This document shows positions 51,094 to 61,411 of a DNA stretch of 64,000 nt, piece by piece. The notes under the pieces were generated by a model. It was not told where the DNA came from. It made no database searches and saw only the letters and a list, made by a program, of their open reading frames with translations. Each line of letters begins with the position of its first letter. Positions within the stretch are counted from its first letter, which is position 1. Source of the DNA: Bacteroidia bacterium (GTDB lineage Bacteria; Bacteroidota; Bacteroidia; Bacteroidales; Dysgonomonadaceae); the NCBI GenBank assembly GCA_030538215.1, contig JAUNUM010000001.1, forward strand, positions 63,472 to 127,471. The letters are read 5' to 3'. A program made the position numbers and the translations under genes.

Positions 51094-52677
51094 TTATTTT
51101 TTCTTATCCCACCAAACACGTGTGCCCATATTATCGGGACCTTTAAGGTAGTTGGCAATGGCGTAGTTAACATTAGTTTCATTAGAAGTAATTTCCTGCT
51201 GTGGATATTTCAGCCTACGCGCTCCCAAATTAGTATCTACCTCGCCTGAGCTGTTATTGACTACAACCGGAAAAAGAATGGGATAACCGGTACGACGATA
51301 TTCTGACCATGATTCTATATTCAAAAACGGAAAATTGGCAATCCATTTTTGAGTTATAATTCGCTCAAGGTTTTTCTCAAAATCGGCAGTTGCATCCCAT
51401 GCGATGGTAATTACACTTGTTGCTCCGCTATAATTGTAATCTCCCAGTGGATCTTTATACGAATCGGGTTTACTTTCTTTATCGGCAAGATATGTGTCTG
51501 CACCTTCTGCACCCCATTGAGCAAAGGATGCTTGAACTCCTTTTTTATAAAACTCTTCGGCTGTTCCGCCCATGCTCCAACCTCTTAAAGCTCCTTCGGC
51601 TCTTAAGAAATAAACTTCAGCCGCACCCATAATAAGAACCGGTGTCGTTGCCGTTATATTGAAATTAGTATAAGCCTGTGCAGTAATTGCCGGAGGAACG
51701 GGTGCACCTCGACGAAGTCCATAGAATCCGTTTTCAACATCATCAAGCTTTGAAGAGATAAAATACTTAGATGCACGCGGATCTTTATATCCGTTCATAT
51801 ACGAGGTGATATCTGCTGCAACTCGTATATCGCCTCCATTCCACACGTGCGATGCCAAGTAAAGAGGATTACCGTCTTTGCCAAAATTGGAGTATTGGGC
51901 GTTATCGGTATTTGCCGTGAAAACCCCTACAGGATGTTTTATTGCTTCTTCCGCCATTTGCTGTGCCAATGCCGGATCTGCATATACAATACGTATTGCC
52001 AAGCGAAGTTTGAGCGAATTGGCAAACTTAATCCAAGATCTTACGTTTCCTGCATACATCTTATCGATTAATACACTAAATGACAAGCTTATATTTTCAG
52101 GCTTACTCAATATTTCGGTAGCGTGATTAAGCTCTTTAAACATCTCTTTGTAAACGATCTCTTGCGCATCTAATGCTGTTGTCAAAGCCCCATTTTCTCC
52201 AATCTTTGTATAAGGTATAGGCCCATAGGTATCCGTTACTTTGTGTAGAATGGCAACTTTTAGTATTTCTCCAACGGCGAGTAGCACCTCATCTTTTGTC
52301 ACACCCTTGAGTGACGAATAATTCTGAAATGCAAGCGGAATATCTTCCATATATGATTTTCCTATCCAACTGCTCTCCGGTTTGTATATAGCAAAATTCT
52401 TTCCATAAAAACCGGGATTTGCATCGGCGCCATATCCGCACCAATTAGCCCCCATCAACTGCTCTACGAACTGATTTCTCCAAGGGTTTGACACCGCTGC
52501 TCCTCCCTGCAGATTAATAACAAAAGCACTTACTTTGTATTGGTTACCTTCTAATATTTTTGCATCTGCTTCATAAGGATTTGTATTTATGTCGGGGAAT
52601 CCGGCAGTACAAGACGTCAATCCCATAAATACCAACAGGGTAGATATGATTGTTTGTTTTATAGTTGTTTTTTTCAT
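51094..52677 (-). CDS. SusD-like lipoprotein, module A
   Basis: The 527-residue lipoprotein (MGLTSC) is of the SusD/RagB family (SusD-like 2 type) with helical TPR scaffold: YAGNVRSWIKFANSLKLRLAIRI and AAEVYFLRAEGALRGWSMGG are typical, and the C-terminus has ITQKWIANFPFLNIESWSEYRRTGYP. It caps the SusC channel and binds the incoming oligosaccharide. It is 12 bp after susC. Confidence 0.93.
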   Translation of the reverse strand: MKKTTIKQTIISTLLVFMGLTSCTAGFPDINTNPYEADAKILEGNQYKVSAFVINLQGGAAVSNPWRNQFVEQLMGANWCGYGADANPGFYGKNFAIYKPESSWIGKSYMEDIPLAFQNYSSLKGVTKDEVLLAVGEILKVAILHKVTDTYGPIPYTKIGENGALTTALDAQEIVYKEMFKELNHATEILSKPENISLSFSVLIDKMYAGNVRSWIKFANSLKLRLAIRIVYADPALAQQMAEEAIKHPVGVFTANTDNAQYSNFGKDGNPLYLASHVWNGGDIRVAADITSYMNGYKDPRASKYFISSKLDDVENGFYGLRRGAPVPPAITAQAYTNFNITATTPVLIMGAAEVYFLRAEGALRGWSMGGTAEEFYKKGVQASFAQWGAEGADTYLADKESKPDSYKDPLGDYNYSGATSVITIAWDATADFEKNLERIITQKWIANFPFLNIESWSEYRRTGYPILFPVVVNNSSGEVDTNLGARRLKYPQQEITSNETNVNYAIANYLKGPDNMGTRVWWDKKK

Positions 52678-52689
52678 ACTGATTCTCGA

Positions 52690-55600
52690 TTAAAAATTAA
52701 GTCTTACATTTACTCCAATATTGCGCGTGGAGGGTGTCATAAAATTATCAATACCCTGATAATAGTTATTGGTTGAAGCTACCGACTCGGGATCGAAAGG
52801 AGCTTTGCAATAAATCATCCATAAGTTACGTCCCACTACCGATATACTTGCATCAAAAATATTATTGAACCATTTTCGAGGAAATGTATATCCAATACTT
52901 GCTTCTTGCAAACGAACATTGGTGGCATCATAAGTATAATATTGAGGTATTCCTGAGCCAACACCTATTGTTGAATACCATTTTTGGGCATCAATATGAT
53001 CTTGTCCGTTAATAAGGATACCGCCGTTATCTCTGGCGATAGCAGATGCTTTTGACACACCAAAGTAGTCGAGACCGGCTTGTGTACCTGAGTAGACGAC
53101 ACCGCCAAACCGCGCCGAAAGCATAAATCCAAAATGCAATCCACCCAAAGAGAAATCGTTTCTCCAAGCCATATTTGATTTCGGAAATACTGATCCCAAT
53201 TTGATATATTTATTAAATTCGCGAATTTCATCCTTCGCTATGTTTCCTTTTTCGTCAACATAGATAGCACCTCGATCATCTCTAATCATATCTGTAGTAG
53301 AATAAATATCGCCCAAAGTTCCTCCTTTTTTAAGAATGAATTTAGGCCCATATCCACCCAAATCTAAATGATCGAGCGAAAAAGATTCGCCGGTTATAGG
53401 ATTCGTAGCGTTATCTGCCAAGTCTATAATAGTGTTCTTGTTAAAACTAAAAGTGTAGTTGGATGCCCACATGAATTTATTCCACGTTTGGCTATATCCC
53501 AAAGAAAACTCCATTCCTTCGTTTAACACATTTCCGGTTTGGATATAGATGTTAGACCAACCTGATGATGCAGATATATTGGGATTAAAAGTTTGGTTTG
53601 CAGTATTTGCCCGATAATAAGTTAAGTCGAGATTAAATCCGGCAACACGTGCATTTAATCCAAACTCCCATGAGTTTGTGCGTTCGGGTTTCAAATTATA
53701 CATGGGATAGTTAGTAGATAGTGACCATGTTTTATTTTCGGCATTCCATTTATAGGTTGGATTTGCCAAGAAGCGTTTAAACGGTAATCCCACCGATGCC
53801 CATGAGCCACGCACCTTGAGATACGAAAAAGCTTTAGGCAAATTAATTATCTCTGACAATACCACCGATGCTCCCACCGAAGGATAAAAGAATGATTTGT
53901 TGGATGAATTAGGACCCGCCAACTGCGATGCCCAATCGTTACGCCCCGTAAGCGTGAGATAGTATGTGCTTTTATATCCTACTTCGGCGCTGGCAAATAT
54001 AGAGTTTGTACGTTCGCGCCAACCTTCTTGCACACGAAGTGTTTGTGCATCGCTCAGCTGAAACACATTAAAAAGATTGGGAACCCCCGGATTCTCATAT
54101 ACCGGATTTCCGTCTTTATCGTATCCGGTTTGTGCGCCATAGAGAATAGGACCATTGGTGCCCAACAAATCCGAATGGATATCGGTTGTGGAGACACCGC
54201 CATTTATAGCAAGTGTTACGCTATTATCGAAATTCTTGTTGATGTTTACCAAAAAATCGGCATATGTTTGTTTATCGATAGAGCGGTTAATACCATAGTA
54301 TCCATTCGGTGATTTTTCGGCAAGTAGCAATGCAGTAGAGGCATATCTTTTATCAGTAGCGGTATTATTGCTATTGTCCATTTTAAATCGGGATGAAATT
54401 CCCAGCCAATCCAATATCTGATAGCTCAATCCGGCATTAATCATATAACGATCTCTTTTATTTTCGCGTACGTTTCTATAATTAACCCAGTAAGGATTTT
54501 GCATCAATAAGCCGGCTTCACCGGATGGCCAATACTGCGTATATATGCTTCTGTCCTTATCCCAACGCTCATACATTTGAATATCTTTCCAGTCGTTTCC
54601 GCGAGGAAATAGATAAGCTCCTACCAATGGATTATGATATGTTCCTTGGTTTATCATATTCCGGTCGTTTTGCATAATATAGCTCACTCCTAAATCCAGC
54701 TTCATTTTATCGTCTAAAAACGATGTTGTATTCCGAAATGTTAAGTTATATCGATTGTATTTATTGTTAGGGATAATACCTTTTGAATTAACGGCAGATG
54801 CCGAAAGGTAAGTTTGGTTTTTATCATTTCCCACCGATAGGGCAACGGATTCCGTTCCCACCACTCCTGTTTTGAAGTAATCTTTTCGGGGATTGTATCC
54901 CATAAAATTAGCATCATTCAGTTTTGTTCCCCAGCTTTTATATACTTCCGAGGTGCCGTAAGTATTTTGAAATTGAGGAAGCAGAAATGGCTGGAGTATC
55001 TCGGTATTACTGGTAACCGTTACATTAATTTTTCCGATTTTTCCTTTTTTGGTTGTTATCATAATAGCACCATTCGCAGCATCGCTGCCATAAAGTGCTG
55101 CAGCTGCCGCTCCGGACAATACGGATATAGATTCGATATCTTCCGGGTTAAGGTCGGCAATACCTTCCGATGAACCTGCTGAGTTGAAAGCTCCGGTAGC
55201 TCCGCCGCTTCCAAAATTATACATCGGCACGCCATCTATCACGTAGAGAGCGTTGCTCGATTGCTCAATACTTTTTGTTCCACGCATCACAACTTTACTC
55301 GCCCCCCCAATACCTGACGATGAGCTGTTGATATTAAGTCCGGCCACTTTTCCCGAAAGAGAATTAACAAAGTTGACATCTTTAACGGCTGTAATATCTT
55401 CGGCTTTCACTTGCTGCACGTTATAGCTCAGCGCTTTTTCCGAACGTTTAATACCCAATGCGGTTACCACCACCTCGCCTAATATTTCGCCGTCTTCTTT
55501 TAAAATAACGCTCAAAGTGGTTTTTCCGGCAGTACTTATGGTTTGAGACACATACCCGATATAGGAAAAAGTGAGCTTTGTGTCATTATCAACAGATAAG

Positions 55601-56094
55601 GAGAACTTTCCATCAATATCGGTAGCTGCTCCAACACCTGCTTCTTCGGCAATAACGTTAACTCCGATTAACGGTTCGTTTTTTTCGTCAACAACCGTTC
55701 CGGTTATTTTTCTTTTGGGAGTTTCTGTCGGTTTTGCGGGGATAATCATCACATAACCGTCTTTTATCTGATAGGTAAATCCGGTTCCGACAAGTGCTTG
55801 TGAAAGCGCATTTTCAACTGAATCGCCACTTATATCCAACTGAATGTTTTTCTGATTCTTCAGTTGCGACTCGTTGTAAGCGATAGACATTTTTGACTGT
55901 TTCTCAATCTCTTGTAGTGCTTCAATAACCGATATGTTATTCTTCTTTATGGTTATTTTTGTGTTGTTTTGAGCAAAAGCATTTGTTTGTATGGTAATTA
56001 AACAAAAGAGCAGTATAAAAAACCGTGCTTTTGCGCTCATAGTTCGATAAAAATTCATAAATTTGATCTTTGTTTTTGGTGTCAGATTCGACAT
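52690..56094 (-). CDS. SusC-like TonB-dependent transporter with STN domain, module A
   Basis: The 1134-residue protein has a signal peptide (TNAFAQ), an STN secretin-like domain (about 45-110; ITIKKNNISVIEALQEIEKQ), a carboxypeptidase-like repeat (ITGTVVDEKNEPLIGVNVIAEE), a TonB box region, the plug (ALYVIDGVPM) and a barrel ending in GVNVRLNF. The STN domain talks to an FecR anti-sigma factor, and FecR lies 145 bp upstream. The start at 56094 or 56058 is open. It drives TonB-dependent import of oligosaccharides. Confidence 0.94.
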   Translation of the reverse strand: MSNLTPKTKIKFMNFYRTMSAKARFFILLFCLITIQTNAFAQNNTKITIKKNNISVIEALQEIEKQSKMSIAYNESQLKNQKNIQLDISGDSVENALSQALVGTGFTYQIKDGYVMIIPAKPTETPKRKITGTVVDEKNEPLIGVNVIAEEAGVGAATDIDGKFSLSVDNDTKLTFSYIGYVSQTISTAGKTTLSVILKEDGEILGEVVVTALGIKRSEKALSYNVQQVKAEDITAVKDVNFVNSLSGKVAGLNINSSSSGIGGASKVVMRGTKSIEQSSNALYVIDGVPMYNFGSGGATGAFNSAGSSEGIADLNPEDIESISVLSGAAAAALYGSDAANGAIMITTKKGKIGKINVTVTSNTEILQPFLLPQFQNTYGTSEVYKSWGTKLNDANFMGYNPRKDYFKTGVVGTESVALSVGNDKNQTYLSASAVNSKGIIPNNKYNRYNLTFRNTTSFLDDKMKLDLGVSYIMQNDRNMINQGTYHNPLVGAYLFPRGNDWKDIQMYERWDKDRSIYTQYWPSGEAGLLMQNPYWVNYRNVRENKRDRYMINAGLSYQILDWLGISSRFKMDNSNNTATDKRYASTALLLAEKSPNGYYGINRSIDKQTYADFLVNINKNFDNSVTLAINGGVSTTDIHSDLLGTNGPILYGAQTGYDKDGNPVYENPGVPNLFNVFQLSDAQTLRVQEGWRERTNSIFASAEVGYKSTYYLTLTGRNDWASQLAGPNSSNKSFFYPSVGASVVLSEIINLPKAFSYLKVRGSWASVGLPFKRFLANPTYKWNAENKTWSLSTNYPMYNLKPERTNSWEFGLNARVAGFNLDLTYYRANTANQTFNPNISASSGWSNIYIQTGNVLNEGMEFSLGYSQTWNKFMWASNYTFSFNKNTIIDLADNATNPITGESFSLDHLDLGGYGPKFILKKGGTLGDIYSTTDMIRDDRGAIYVDEKGNIAKDEIREFNKYIKLGSVFPKSNMAWRNDFSLGGLHFGFMLSARFGGVVYSGTQAGLDYFGVSKASAIARDNGGILINGQDHIDAQKWYSTIGVGSGIPQYYTYDATNVRLQEASIGYTFPRKWFNNIFDASISVVGRNLWMIYCKAPFDPESVASTNNYYQGIDNFMTPSTRNIGVNVRLNF

Positions 56095-56138
56095 TTAATT
56101 GTTTGTCATTGTAAGAATGTAAATTCTGATGCTATTCT

Positions 56139-56169
56139 TCCGGAATGAAGTTTGCGGCTTTATTCCGGA
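56139..56169. repeat. inverted repeat between fecR and susC
   Basis: TCCGGAAT and ATTCCGGA are perfect 8-bp arms around 15 bases in the 145-bp gap. The T-run is on the plus-strand side, so for the minus-strand genes it is not a normal terminator. It might lie at an ECF promoter or leader. Confidence 0.6.
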
Positions 56170-56239
56170 TCTTTTTTATTACGAGGTATTATTCATTTTC
56201 TATAATAGTTTAAGTTATTAATATCATTTTCTGGTTTTC

Positions 56240-57220
56240 TCAATGAGTTATTATATAGCAAATATCATTTTCTATTCGGTATTGAACATTTCCTGCTACT
56301 TGGGAAATAATATCCATTACCTCAGCTAAAGTAGCTTTTTCCCTAAATCTAAATGTGTATTTATCGTTTTTAAGACCACTTAAGTTATACAAAAACTCAT
56401 AGGGGTATTTTCTTTCCAAAATAGTAATAATTTCTTTTAGAGTGGTACTCCTAAAGACAAGTTCTCCTCTTTGCCAAGCAGTTGCATCGAGCATATCGGG
56501 AGAGTTTATTAAATCTTGTTTTGTGTGTTTATTGTAAGCTAATTGTTGACCGGGCGAGAGCACGGTGGCAGTCTCTAAATTGTTGTACTCCACTTTCACA
56601 CTTCCTGAGATAACGGTAGCACGCAACACAGAATCTTCGGGATATGCAAAAACATCGAACTCGGTACCCAATACGGTTACTTGAAAATCGGAAGATTTTA
56701 CGATAAATGGCTTCTCTGTATCAGGCGTTACTTTAAAATTTGCTTCTCCCATCAGATAAACGCTTCGGCTTCTTCCATCGAAAGTTTCGGGATAAAGTAA
56801 TATGCTTTGAGAATTGAGTTGTACACGGCTGCCATCGGGCAAGGTTACGTGATGCATTTCGGCAATGGGCACATATTGTTCTATCAAATCGGGAGTCTTA
56901 CGGTTATTATGAAATATGTAAAAATATAGAGATGATAGCAGTGCAAAAATTAGAATGGCGGCAGCCGTTTGCCAATATTGCAACAAGCGGGTTGTTTTTT
57001 TCGATGAAACAGTAGCTTGTCTCTTCTCTTTCACTTGTTGCAATGAGAATGTAGTGCTTGCTAACTGCTTGGAAGAAGTGTTGTCCCACAGTTTTTTGAG
57101 TGCTTCGTCTTTTTCTTCGGTATGTTTTTCGTCAATCAGCCATTGATGAAAGGCTTCTTTTCCGGTTTCCGAAATGTTATGTGTGGTAAAAAAGTCAATT
57201 ATTTTCTGAAAATAGTTCAT
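56240..57220 (-). CDS. FecR-family anti-sigma factor
   Basis: The 326-residue protein has an N-terminal cytoplasmic part (1-80), one membrane helix (about 86-103), the FecR domain (about 115-215; HHVTLPDGSRVQLNSQS, LYPETFDGRSRSVYLMGEANFKV) and a C-terminal DUF4974/STN-like part (about 245-320). It holds the ECF sigma inactive until the STN domain of SusC signals. It lies 67 bp after the sigma gene. Confidence 0.93.
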   Translation of the reverse strand: MNYFQKIIDFFTTHNISETGKEAFHQWLIDEKHTEEKDEALKKLWDNTSSKQLASTTFSLQQVKEKRQATVSSKKTTRLLQYWQTAAAILIFALLSSLYFYIFHNNRKTPDLIEQYVPIAEMHHVTLPDGSRVQLNSQSILLYPETFDGRSRSVYLMGEANFKVTPDTEKPFIVKSSDFQVTVLGTEFDVFAYPEDSVLRATVISGSVKVEYNNLETATVLSPGQQLAYNKHTKQDLINSPDMLDATAWQRGELVFRSTTLKEIITILERKYPYEFLYNLSGLKNDKYTFRFREKATLAEVMDIISQVAGNVQYRIENDICYIITH

Positions 57221-57287
57221 TCTACTCGTTTTTCATGCGCAGAAATACGCATTAGTATATATAATACGACTAACTTGAAACGAGTAC

Positions 57288-57842
57288 TTAAAAGAAAATA
57301 AAAAAAAGCGAATAAATTATTATTTTCTTTAAATCGGATAATGCTAAATAAATGTGATGTTCTACAGTTCTGACAGATAGGTTAAGTTGATCGGCAATTT
57401 CTTGGTTCGACATTTTTTCAAATCGGCTCATCGTAAAAACCTGTTTTCGCTTCTCGGGCATTTGCTCTAAAGCCAATAATATAAGCAGCTTAACTTCTTC
57501 ATAGTATAATGTATCTAATGGATTTTGGTTATCCAAATCGCCCGATAACATATAGTCCTCTATTTTTTCATCCCGATAAGCGCGTTCCACTTTTTTGTGT
57601 TTAATTAAATCTAAGATTTGATTTTTTGTCATGGCATAAAGGTATCCCTCTGCCGATTTATAATCATTTATCCATAAATCGGGAGCATTCCACAATTTCA
57701 TAAAAATATCCTGTGCTATGTCTTCTGCCTCAAAATCAGATTTTAATAGCATAGCTGCAAAGTTTTTCACTTTTGGGAAGTAAAGGGTAAAAAACTTTTC
57801 AAACTGTTGGTCTAGATTTTTTGTATCAGTTTCCTTAAACAT
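57288..57842 (-). CDS. ECF-type RNA polymerase sigma factor
   Basis: The 184-residue protein has sigma-70 region 2 (FEAEDIAQDIFMKLW, AEGYLYAMTKNQILDLIKHKK) and region 4 (ALEQMPEKRKQVFTMSRFEKMSNQEIADQLNLSVRTVEHHIYLAL). It belongs to the FecI-like group used in Bacteroidetes PULs. It probably drives module A and perhaps module B when glycan is sensed. The C-terminus ends in a hydrophobic stretch (IIIYSLFFIFF), which is unusual for a soluble sigma factor. Confidence 0.93.
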   Translation of the reverse strand: MFKETDTKNLDQQFEKFFTLYFPKVKNFAAMLLKSDFEAEDIAQDIFMKLWNAPDLWINDYKSAEGYLYAMTKNQILDLIKHKKVERAYRDEKIEDYMLSGDLDNQNPLDTLYYEEVKLLILLALEQMPEKRKQVFTMSRFEKMSNQEIADQLNLSVRTVEHHIYLALSDLKKIIIYSLFFIFF

Positions 57843-57964
57843 TGCTTTTCTCTCTCAACCAGGTTTTCTCATTAATAATAAGTGGAAAACAGTGTACAAA
57901 GATAAACATTTACTCGATTATTTTACTTTTATGAAAAATGACCTAAAAGCTCAAAATAAAAAAA

Positions 57965-58002
57965 TCTGCAAGAAATCAGTTTTATAACTAACTTCTTGCA
58001 GA
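57965..58002 (-). terminator. terminator of PUL module B
   Basis: TCTGCAAGAA and TTCTTGCAGA pair around an inner AGTT/AACT stem. A T-run follows on the minus strand. The outer arms are identical to those of the module A terminator. Confidence 0.85.
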
Positions 58003-58024
58003 CTTACAAATAGGAATGAATTAA

Positions 58025-59017
58025 TTATTTTATGAGGCTTATTTCAGAAATATCAGGCTGAACAGCCCCGGTTAATGTTAAAAAACGCTCAAACCTAAAC
58101 ATCTTTCCAGAAACTGGTTGTTTAAATTTAATATAAAACTCGGTTCCTACCTCTTTTGTGGTAAATGTACCTTGAACAATGGATCCGCTAGCTCTGCTTG
58201 TTAGAATTCTTACTGATGCAAACTGCCATCTTCCATTATCCGTATTAATTTTAAATCCTTTGATTAATTCCTCTTTTTCAAGATGAAGTTCTACATAAGT
58301 TAAAGCATTGGATGGGTACCAGAATTGTTCCGTTATATCCCCATTTATGAGCACAGAAAGATTAGTAGTTTTATTGGATTTTAATGTTACCCCACTATTA
58401 AACACCTCTCCTTCGATTAGCTTATTAGATGAATCAACATTATCAAGAATAGAGTTTATTCTTCCAAAAACATTTATTCCATCCAGATTAGAGCTAATAT
58501 TTTCAGTTTTACCATTAACTGAAGCTATTCTAACAGGCAATTGAACCTGCTTCTCAATCTCAGAAACCTTTTCATCTAACTTAAGAATAATTAAAATGGA
58601 GTCTTTTGATTCTTTTTGTCCTGATTCAATAAACACTTCATCCTTTTTAATTACATAATTATTTTTAGGAAGAAGCATGTAGTCGGTCTTGTTCTTCTCA
58701 TTGTAACTCGTAACATATTTTTCATCCACATCAAACTTCACAGCCATTCTCTCTGTTGCAGGAGTTGTTATTTTTACCGGAAATTTAATTATAGTATCTC
58801 CTTGTATTGTTACAGTTTTTTCTACTTCCATATAAGTAGCCGTAAAGCCATATTCATTGAGAGGAGACGTAAGTGTGTTGACATAGACTTTTGTTTTATA
58901 GTCCGGAGCATCTTTACCCAAAAAAGGGACATAAGGGTCAGGCTTGCCATAATCATCACATGATGTGATAAACAATATTGCAAATAGCGTGAAAATAATT
59001 ATAAATATATTTTTCAT
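58025..59017 (-). CDS. DUF1735 lipoprotein with discoidin-like C-terminus
   Basis: The 330-residue lipoprotein (FITSC, Cys20) has a DUF1735 domain (about 55-175; ITTPATERMAVKFDVDEKYVTSYNEKNKTDYMLLP) and a C-terminal jelly roll like F5/8 type C domains (about 185-330; NKLIEGEVFNSG, GFKINTDNGRWQFASVRIL). It is likely a surface glycan-binding protein. It is the last gene of module B, 60 bp after the LamG gene, followed by a terminator. Confidence 0.78.
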   Translation of the reverse strand: MKNIFIIIFTLFAILFITSCDDYGKPDPYVPFLGKDAPDYKTKVYVNTLTSPLNEYGFTATYMEVEKTVTIQGDTIIKFPVKITTPATERMAVKFDVDEKYVTSYNEKNKTDYMLLPKNNYVIKKDEVFIESGQKESKDSILIILKLDEKVSEIEKQVQLPVRIASVNGKTENISSNLDGINVFGRINSILDNVDSSNKLIEGEVFNSGVTLKSNKTTNLSVLINGDITEQFWYPSNALTYVELHLEKEELIKGFKINTDNGRWQFASVRILTSRASGSIVQGTFTTKEVGTEFYIKFKQPVSGKMFRFERFLTLTGAVQPDISEISLIK

Positions 59018-59077
59018 CTCGTTTCTTTTTAAGATAAGAGAGAAAGCTAAAAAGCTTCCCTCTTAAAGTTTGCGTAA

Positions 59078-60280
59078 TTAATCGTTAAAATTTATTCTTC
59101 CTTTGTTATCTGATCGAACATTGTCTAACCATCGTAATGGAGTACTTGGTTCAATAATGAGATTAGGTGCACCCGAAACAGAGTTCTTCAGTTCATGCCC
59201 CTGCCCTTCATTCATTTTCCAATACATTATTAAGCCTTCGGTTTTAGGATTTATTGTGTATTGATTATTTATAATTTGTTCTTTGGTACGTGATATATTC
59301 CATAACCTCACTTCACTCATCATACAACCATTTACAAACCATTCCCTGCCAGAACTTGCAATATATATTTTATCTCGGGCTGTTGTTACTTTTCCTGGCC
59401 ATTTATCGGTATTTACATCTTCTTCTCCATTTATATAAAGTGTGAAAATAGAACCATCATAAGTTACAGCAATATGATACCATGTATTCGGCTCAAACTC
59501 TTTAATGGAGCGATCAAACTGACTGCCTGCAAACTTCACTTGTAATGTATTGAATGGTGTAGGAGCATCACCGAATCGCATATAAATTTCGCTATCTGGC
59601 CCCCATATTCCAAAAAGAGCTTGGTTGTTTCTTTGAAATCCGCTCATATTTACTCGCATCTCAACCGTCCAAGCACTTAATACAAGATCTTTAGCTAAAG
59701 GTGCCGAGGCGGAGTGATAAACTCCAGTTTTAGGATCGGTTCCAAGCACAGGCACAGAAGTTACTATTACTTGATCTATTTGATAAATAATAGTGTTTGC
59801 TCCATCTATCACGGTAACATCCGTTCCATCAATAGGTTTAGCCGTCAAAGCTAATGCATATTGATTTCCGGTTTCAACCATTTCTTTGCTTAATCCCTTT
59901 AGAGTAATATTTACAGTAGGTGCAAGTGTCTCTCCTTTCTTTATCACTATTTCGGTCTGATCTAGTTTAAAGTTTTCCACAGGCAACGCCACAAAGTTTG
60001 TACTGTTTCGTTTATTGTAGGCTTCCAGTGCAGCCGGATCAGCTACAAGTGTTACTTTAACGTCTTGTCCCGCGGGATTGCTGGAGCGAACTGTTGCCGT
60101 AACATTTGCCCCCTGATCATCTATAGTTATTTTTTTTCGGGCATTGGATGATGTTGCAGTTTCTGCCAAAAACAACCGATTATCGAGAGAGCTGTACTCA
60201 GCATTATTGCAACTATAAAATGGCAGCAGAGTTAGCAGAGTTAACCCCATCAACCATAGTTTATTGGTATTTTTATTCAT
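59078..60280 (-). CDS. DUF1735-LamG surface lipoprotein, module B
   Basis: The 400-residue lipoprotein (LPFYSC, Cys24) parallels the protein at 48877. It has DUF1735 (about 35-170; VALPVENFKLDQTEIVIKKGE) and LamG_3 (about 195-385; WTVEMRVNMSGFQRN, EPNTWYHIAVTYDGSIFTLYINGEEDVN, MMSEVRLWNISRTKEQI). It is likely a glycan-binding lipoprotein. It is 19 bp after the GH18 gene. Confidence 0.85.
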   Translation of the reverse strand: MNKNTNKLWLMGLTLLTLLPFYSCNNAEYSSLDNRLFLAETATSSNARKKITIDDQGANVTATVRSSNPAGQDVKVTLVADPAALEAYNKRNSTNFVALPVENFKLDQTEIVIKKGETLAPTVNITLKGLSKEMVETGNQYALALTAKPIDGTDVTVIDGANTIIYQIDQVIVTSVPVLGTDPKTGVYHSASAPLAKDLVLSAWTVEMRVNMSGFQRNNQALFGIWGPDSEIYMRFGDAPTPFNTLQVKFAGSQFDRSIKEFEPNTWYHIAVTYDGSIFTLYINGEEDVNTDKWPGKVTTARDKIYIASSGREWFVNGCMMSEVRLWNISRTKEQIINNQYTINPKTEGLIMYWKMNEGQGHELKNSVSGAPNLIIEPSTPLRWLDNVRSDNKGRINFND

Positions 60281-60299
60281 AATTTTAGTTTTTTATTAA

Positions 60300-61400
60300 T
60301 TAACGGACTGCCGGATTCATAATCTGAATTCCTTTTCGTAAATACGGATAGGTTATTGTGCCAAATCCGGAAACTCTATACTCATATTCCATATGATAGG
60401 TGCCGATGCCGCCTTTTTGAACTTTTTTTCCATTAATAATTGGAGTCCAGCGTGCCATTCCTTCTAAAGATTTATATTGTTTACCATATCTATCGATATA
60501 ATTAACACCACCGGCAGTTGCATAATTTTCAAAGTTTTCTGTTACAACATATTTTTTTGCAACCTCTTCGGGAGTCAACACCCCCTTAAAATTGTTTATT
60601 GTTGAAGTTAAACGACGGTCTAAATCCGAATCACCGTAACTTTGATATGCCTGCACAATAAAGTAGTTAAAATAAGGGCCTGATTCAGGCGGCATTGACT
60701 GAGGTTCTCCATCAATAACAAAAAGTCTCTCTCTGCCTTTTTCCGTTTCTGCTTTTGGACCGATTCTTTTTCCCATAGTTTTTACAAATGTCATCATTCT
60801 ATCGGGATATCCACTTAGATTTCCTCTGTGCCCATAATTAGGCTCAAAGTCAATATCAAAGCCATCGTAGTTATATTTATCAATTGTATCGCACAGAGCA
60901 TTCGTATATTTTTCGATAGCGGCATGAATTGACTGGTCATTTCCATCTTTCCATCCCCAGTATTCTTTAACGCTCTTCATATCTTTATTATGGGATTCAG
61001 GAGTTATATTACCACCTCCTAAATCTTGAACAATGAAAACTACAAGCGCTTTCAATCCTTTTACTTCTTGACAAAAACGCAGGTCTTCCAACTGCTCTTT
61101 TGTTGGATTCGCCCAACGTCCCCACATAGATACTACATCAACACTGTCTGGCAAACCTGCCATTGAGCCTTGAAGATTAGCACCACTACCAGTCCAGTTA
61201 CCAAACCATCCGAAAGCAATAGGATGATCTGACTTTTTATATTCACGGAGATTAGCGTAATATTCAGGTGTTTTATACGTGCTTAAGGCTCCTACTAATT
61301 GAGTGGGTTGAAGAGGTTCTGTCATTGTCCAGTCTTTACACGAAGTCAAAAACAAACTTAAACCCAGTAAACCGAGGAGTATTTTATTTATTTTTTTCAT
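60300..61400 (-). CDS. GH18 endo-beta-N-acetylglucosaminidase, module B
   Basis: The 366-residue lipoprotein (LFLTSC, Cys21) has the GH18 barrel with a complete motif DGFDIDFE (residues 179-186, catalytic E186). IAFGWFGNW and SVDVVSMWGRW mark the early strands. It would cleave the chitobiose core of N-glycans. The ATG at 61400 is chosen because the usual signal peptide starts there; a start at 61430 would overlap susD. It shares its order susC-susD-GH18-LamG with module A, where the GH18 in this position is dead. Confidence 0.9.
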   Translation of the reverse strand: MKKINKILLGLLGLSLFLTSCKDWTMTEPLQPTQLVGALSTYKTPEYYANLREYKKSDHPIAFGWFGNWTGSGANLQGSMAGLPDSVDVVSMWGRWANPTKEQLEDLRFCQEVKGLKALVVFIVQDLGGGNITPESHNKDMKSVKEYWGWKDGNDQSIHAAIEKYTNALCDTIDKYNYDGFDIDFEPNYGHRGNLSGYPDRMMTFVKTMGKRIGPKAETEKGRERLFVIDGEPQSMPPESGPYFNYFIVQAYQSYGDSDLDRRLTSTINNFKGVLTPEEVAKKYVVTENFENYATAGGVNYIDRYGKQYKSLEGMARWTPIINGKKVQKGGIGTYHMEYEYRVSGFGTITYPYLRKGIQIMNPAVR

Positions 61401-61411
61401 ATTATTAACCA

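Noticed and set aside
56139-56169. Rho-independent terminator between fecR and susC
   Set aside because: The T-run is on the plus-strand side only, while both genes are on the minus strand; listed as a plain inverted repeat.
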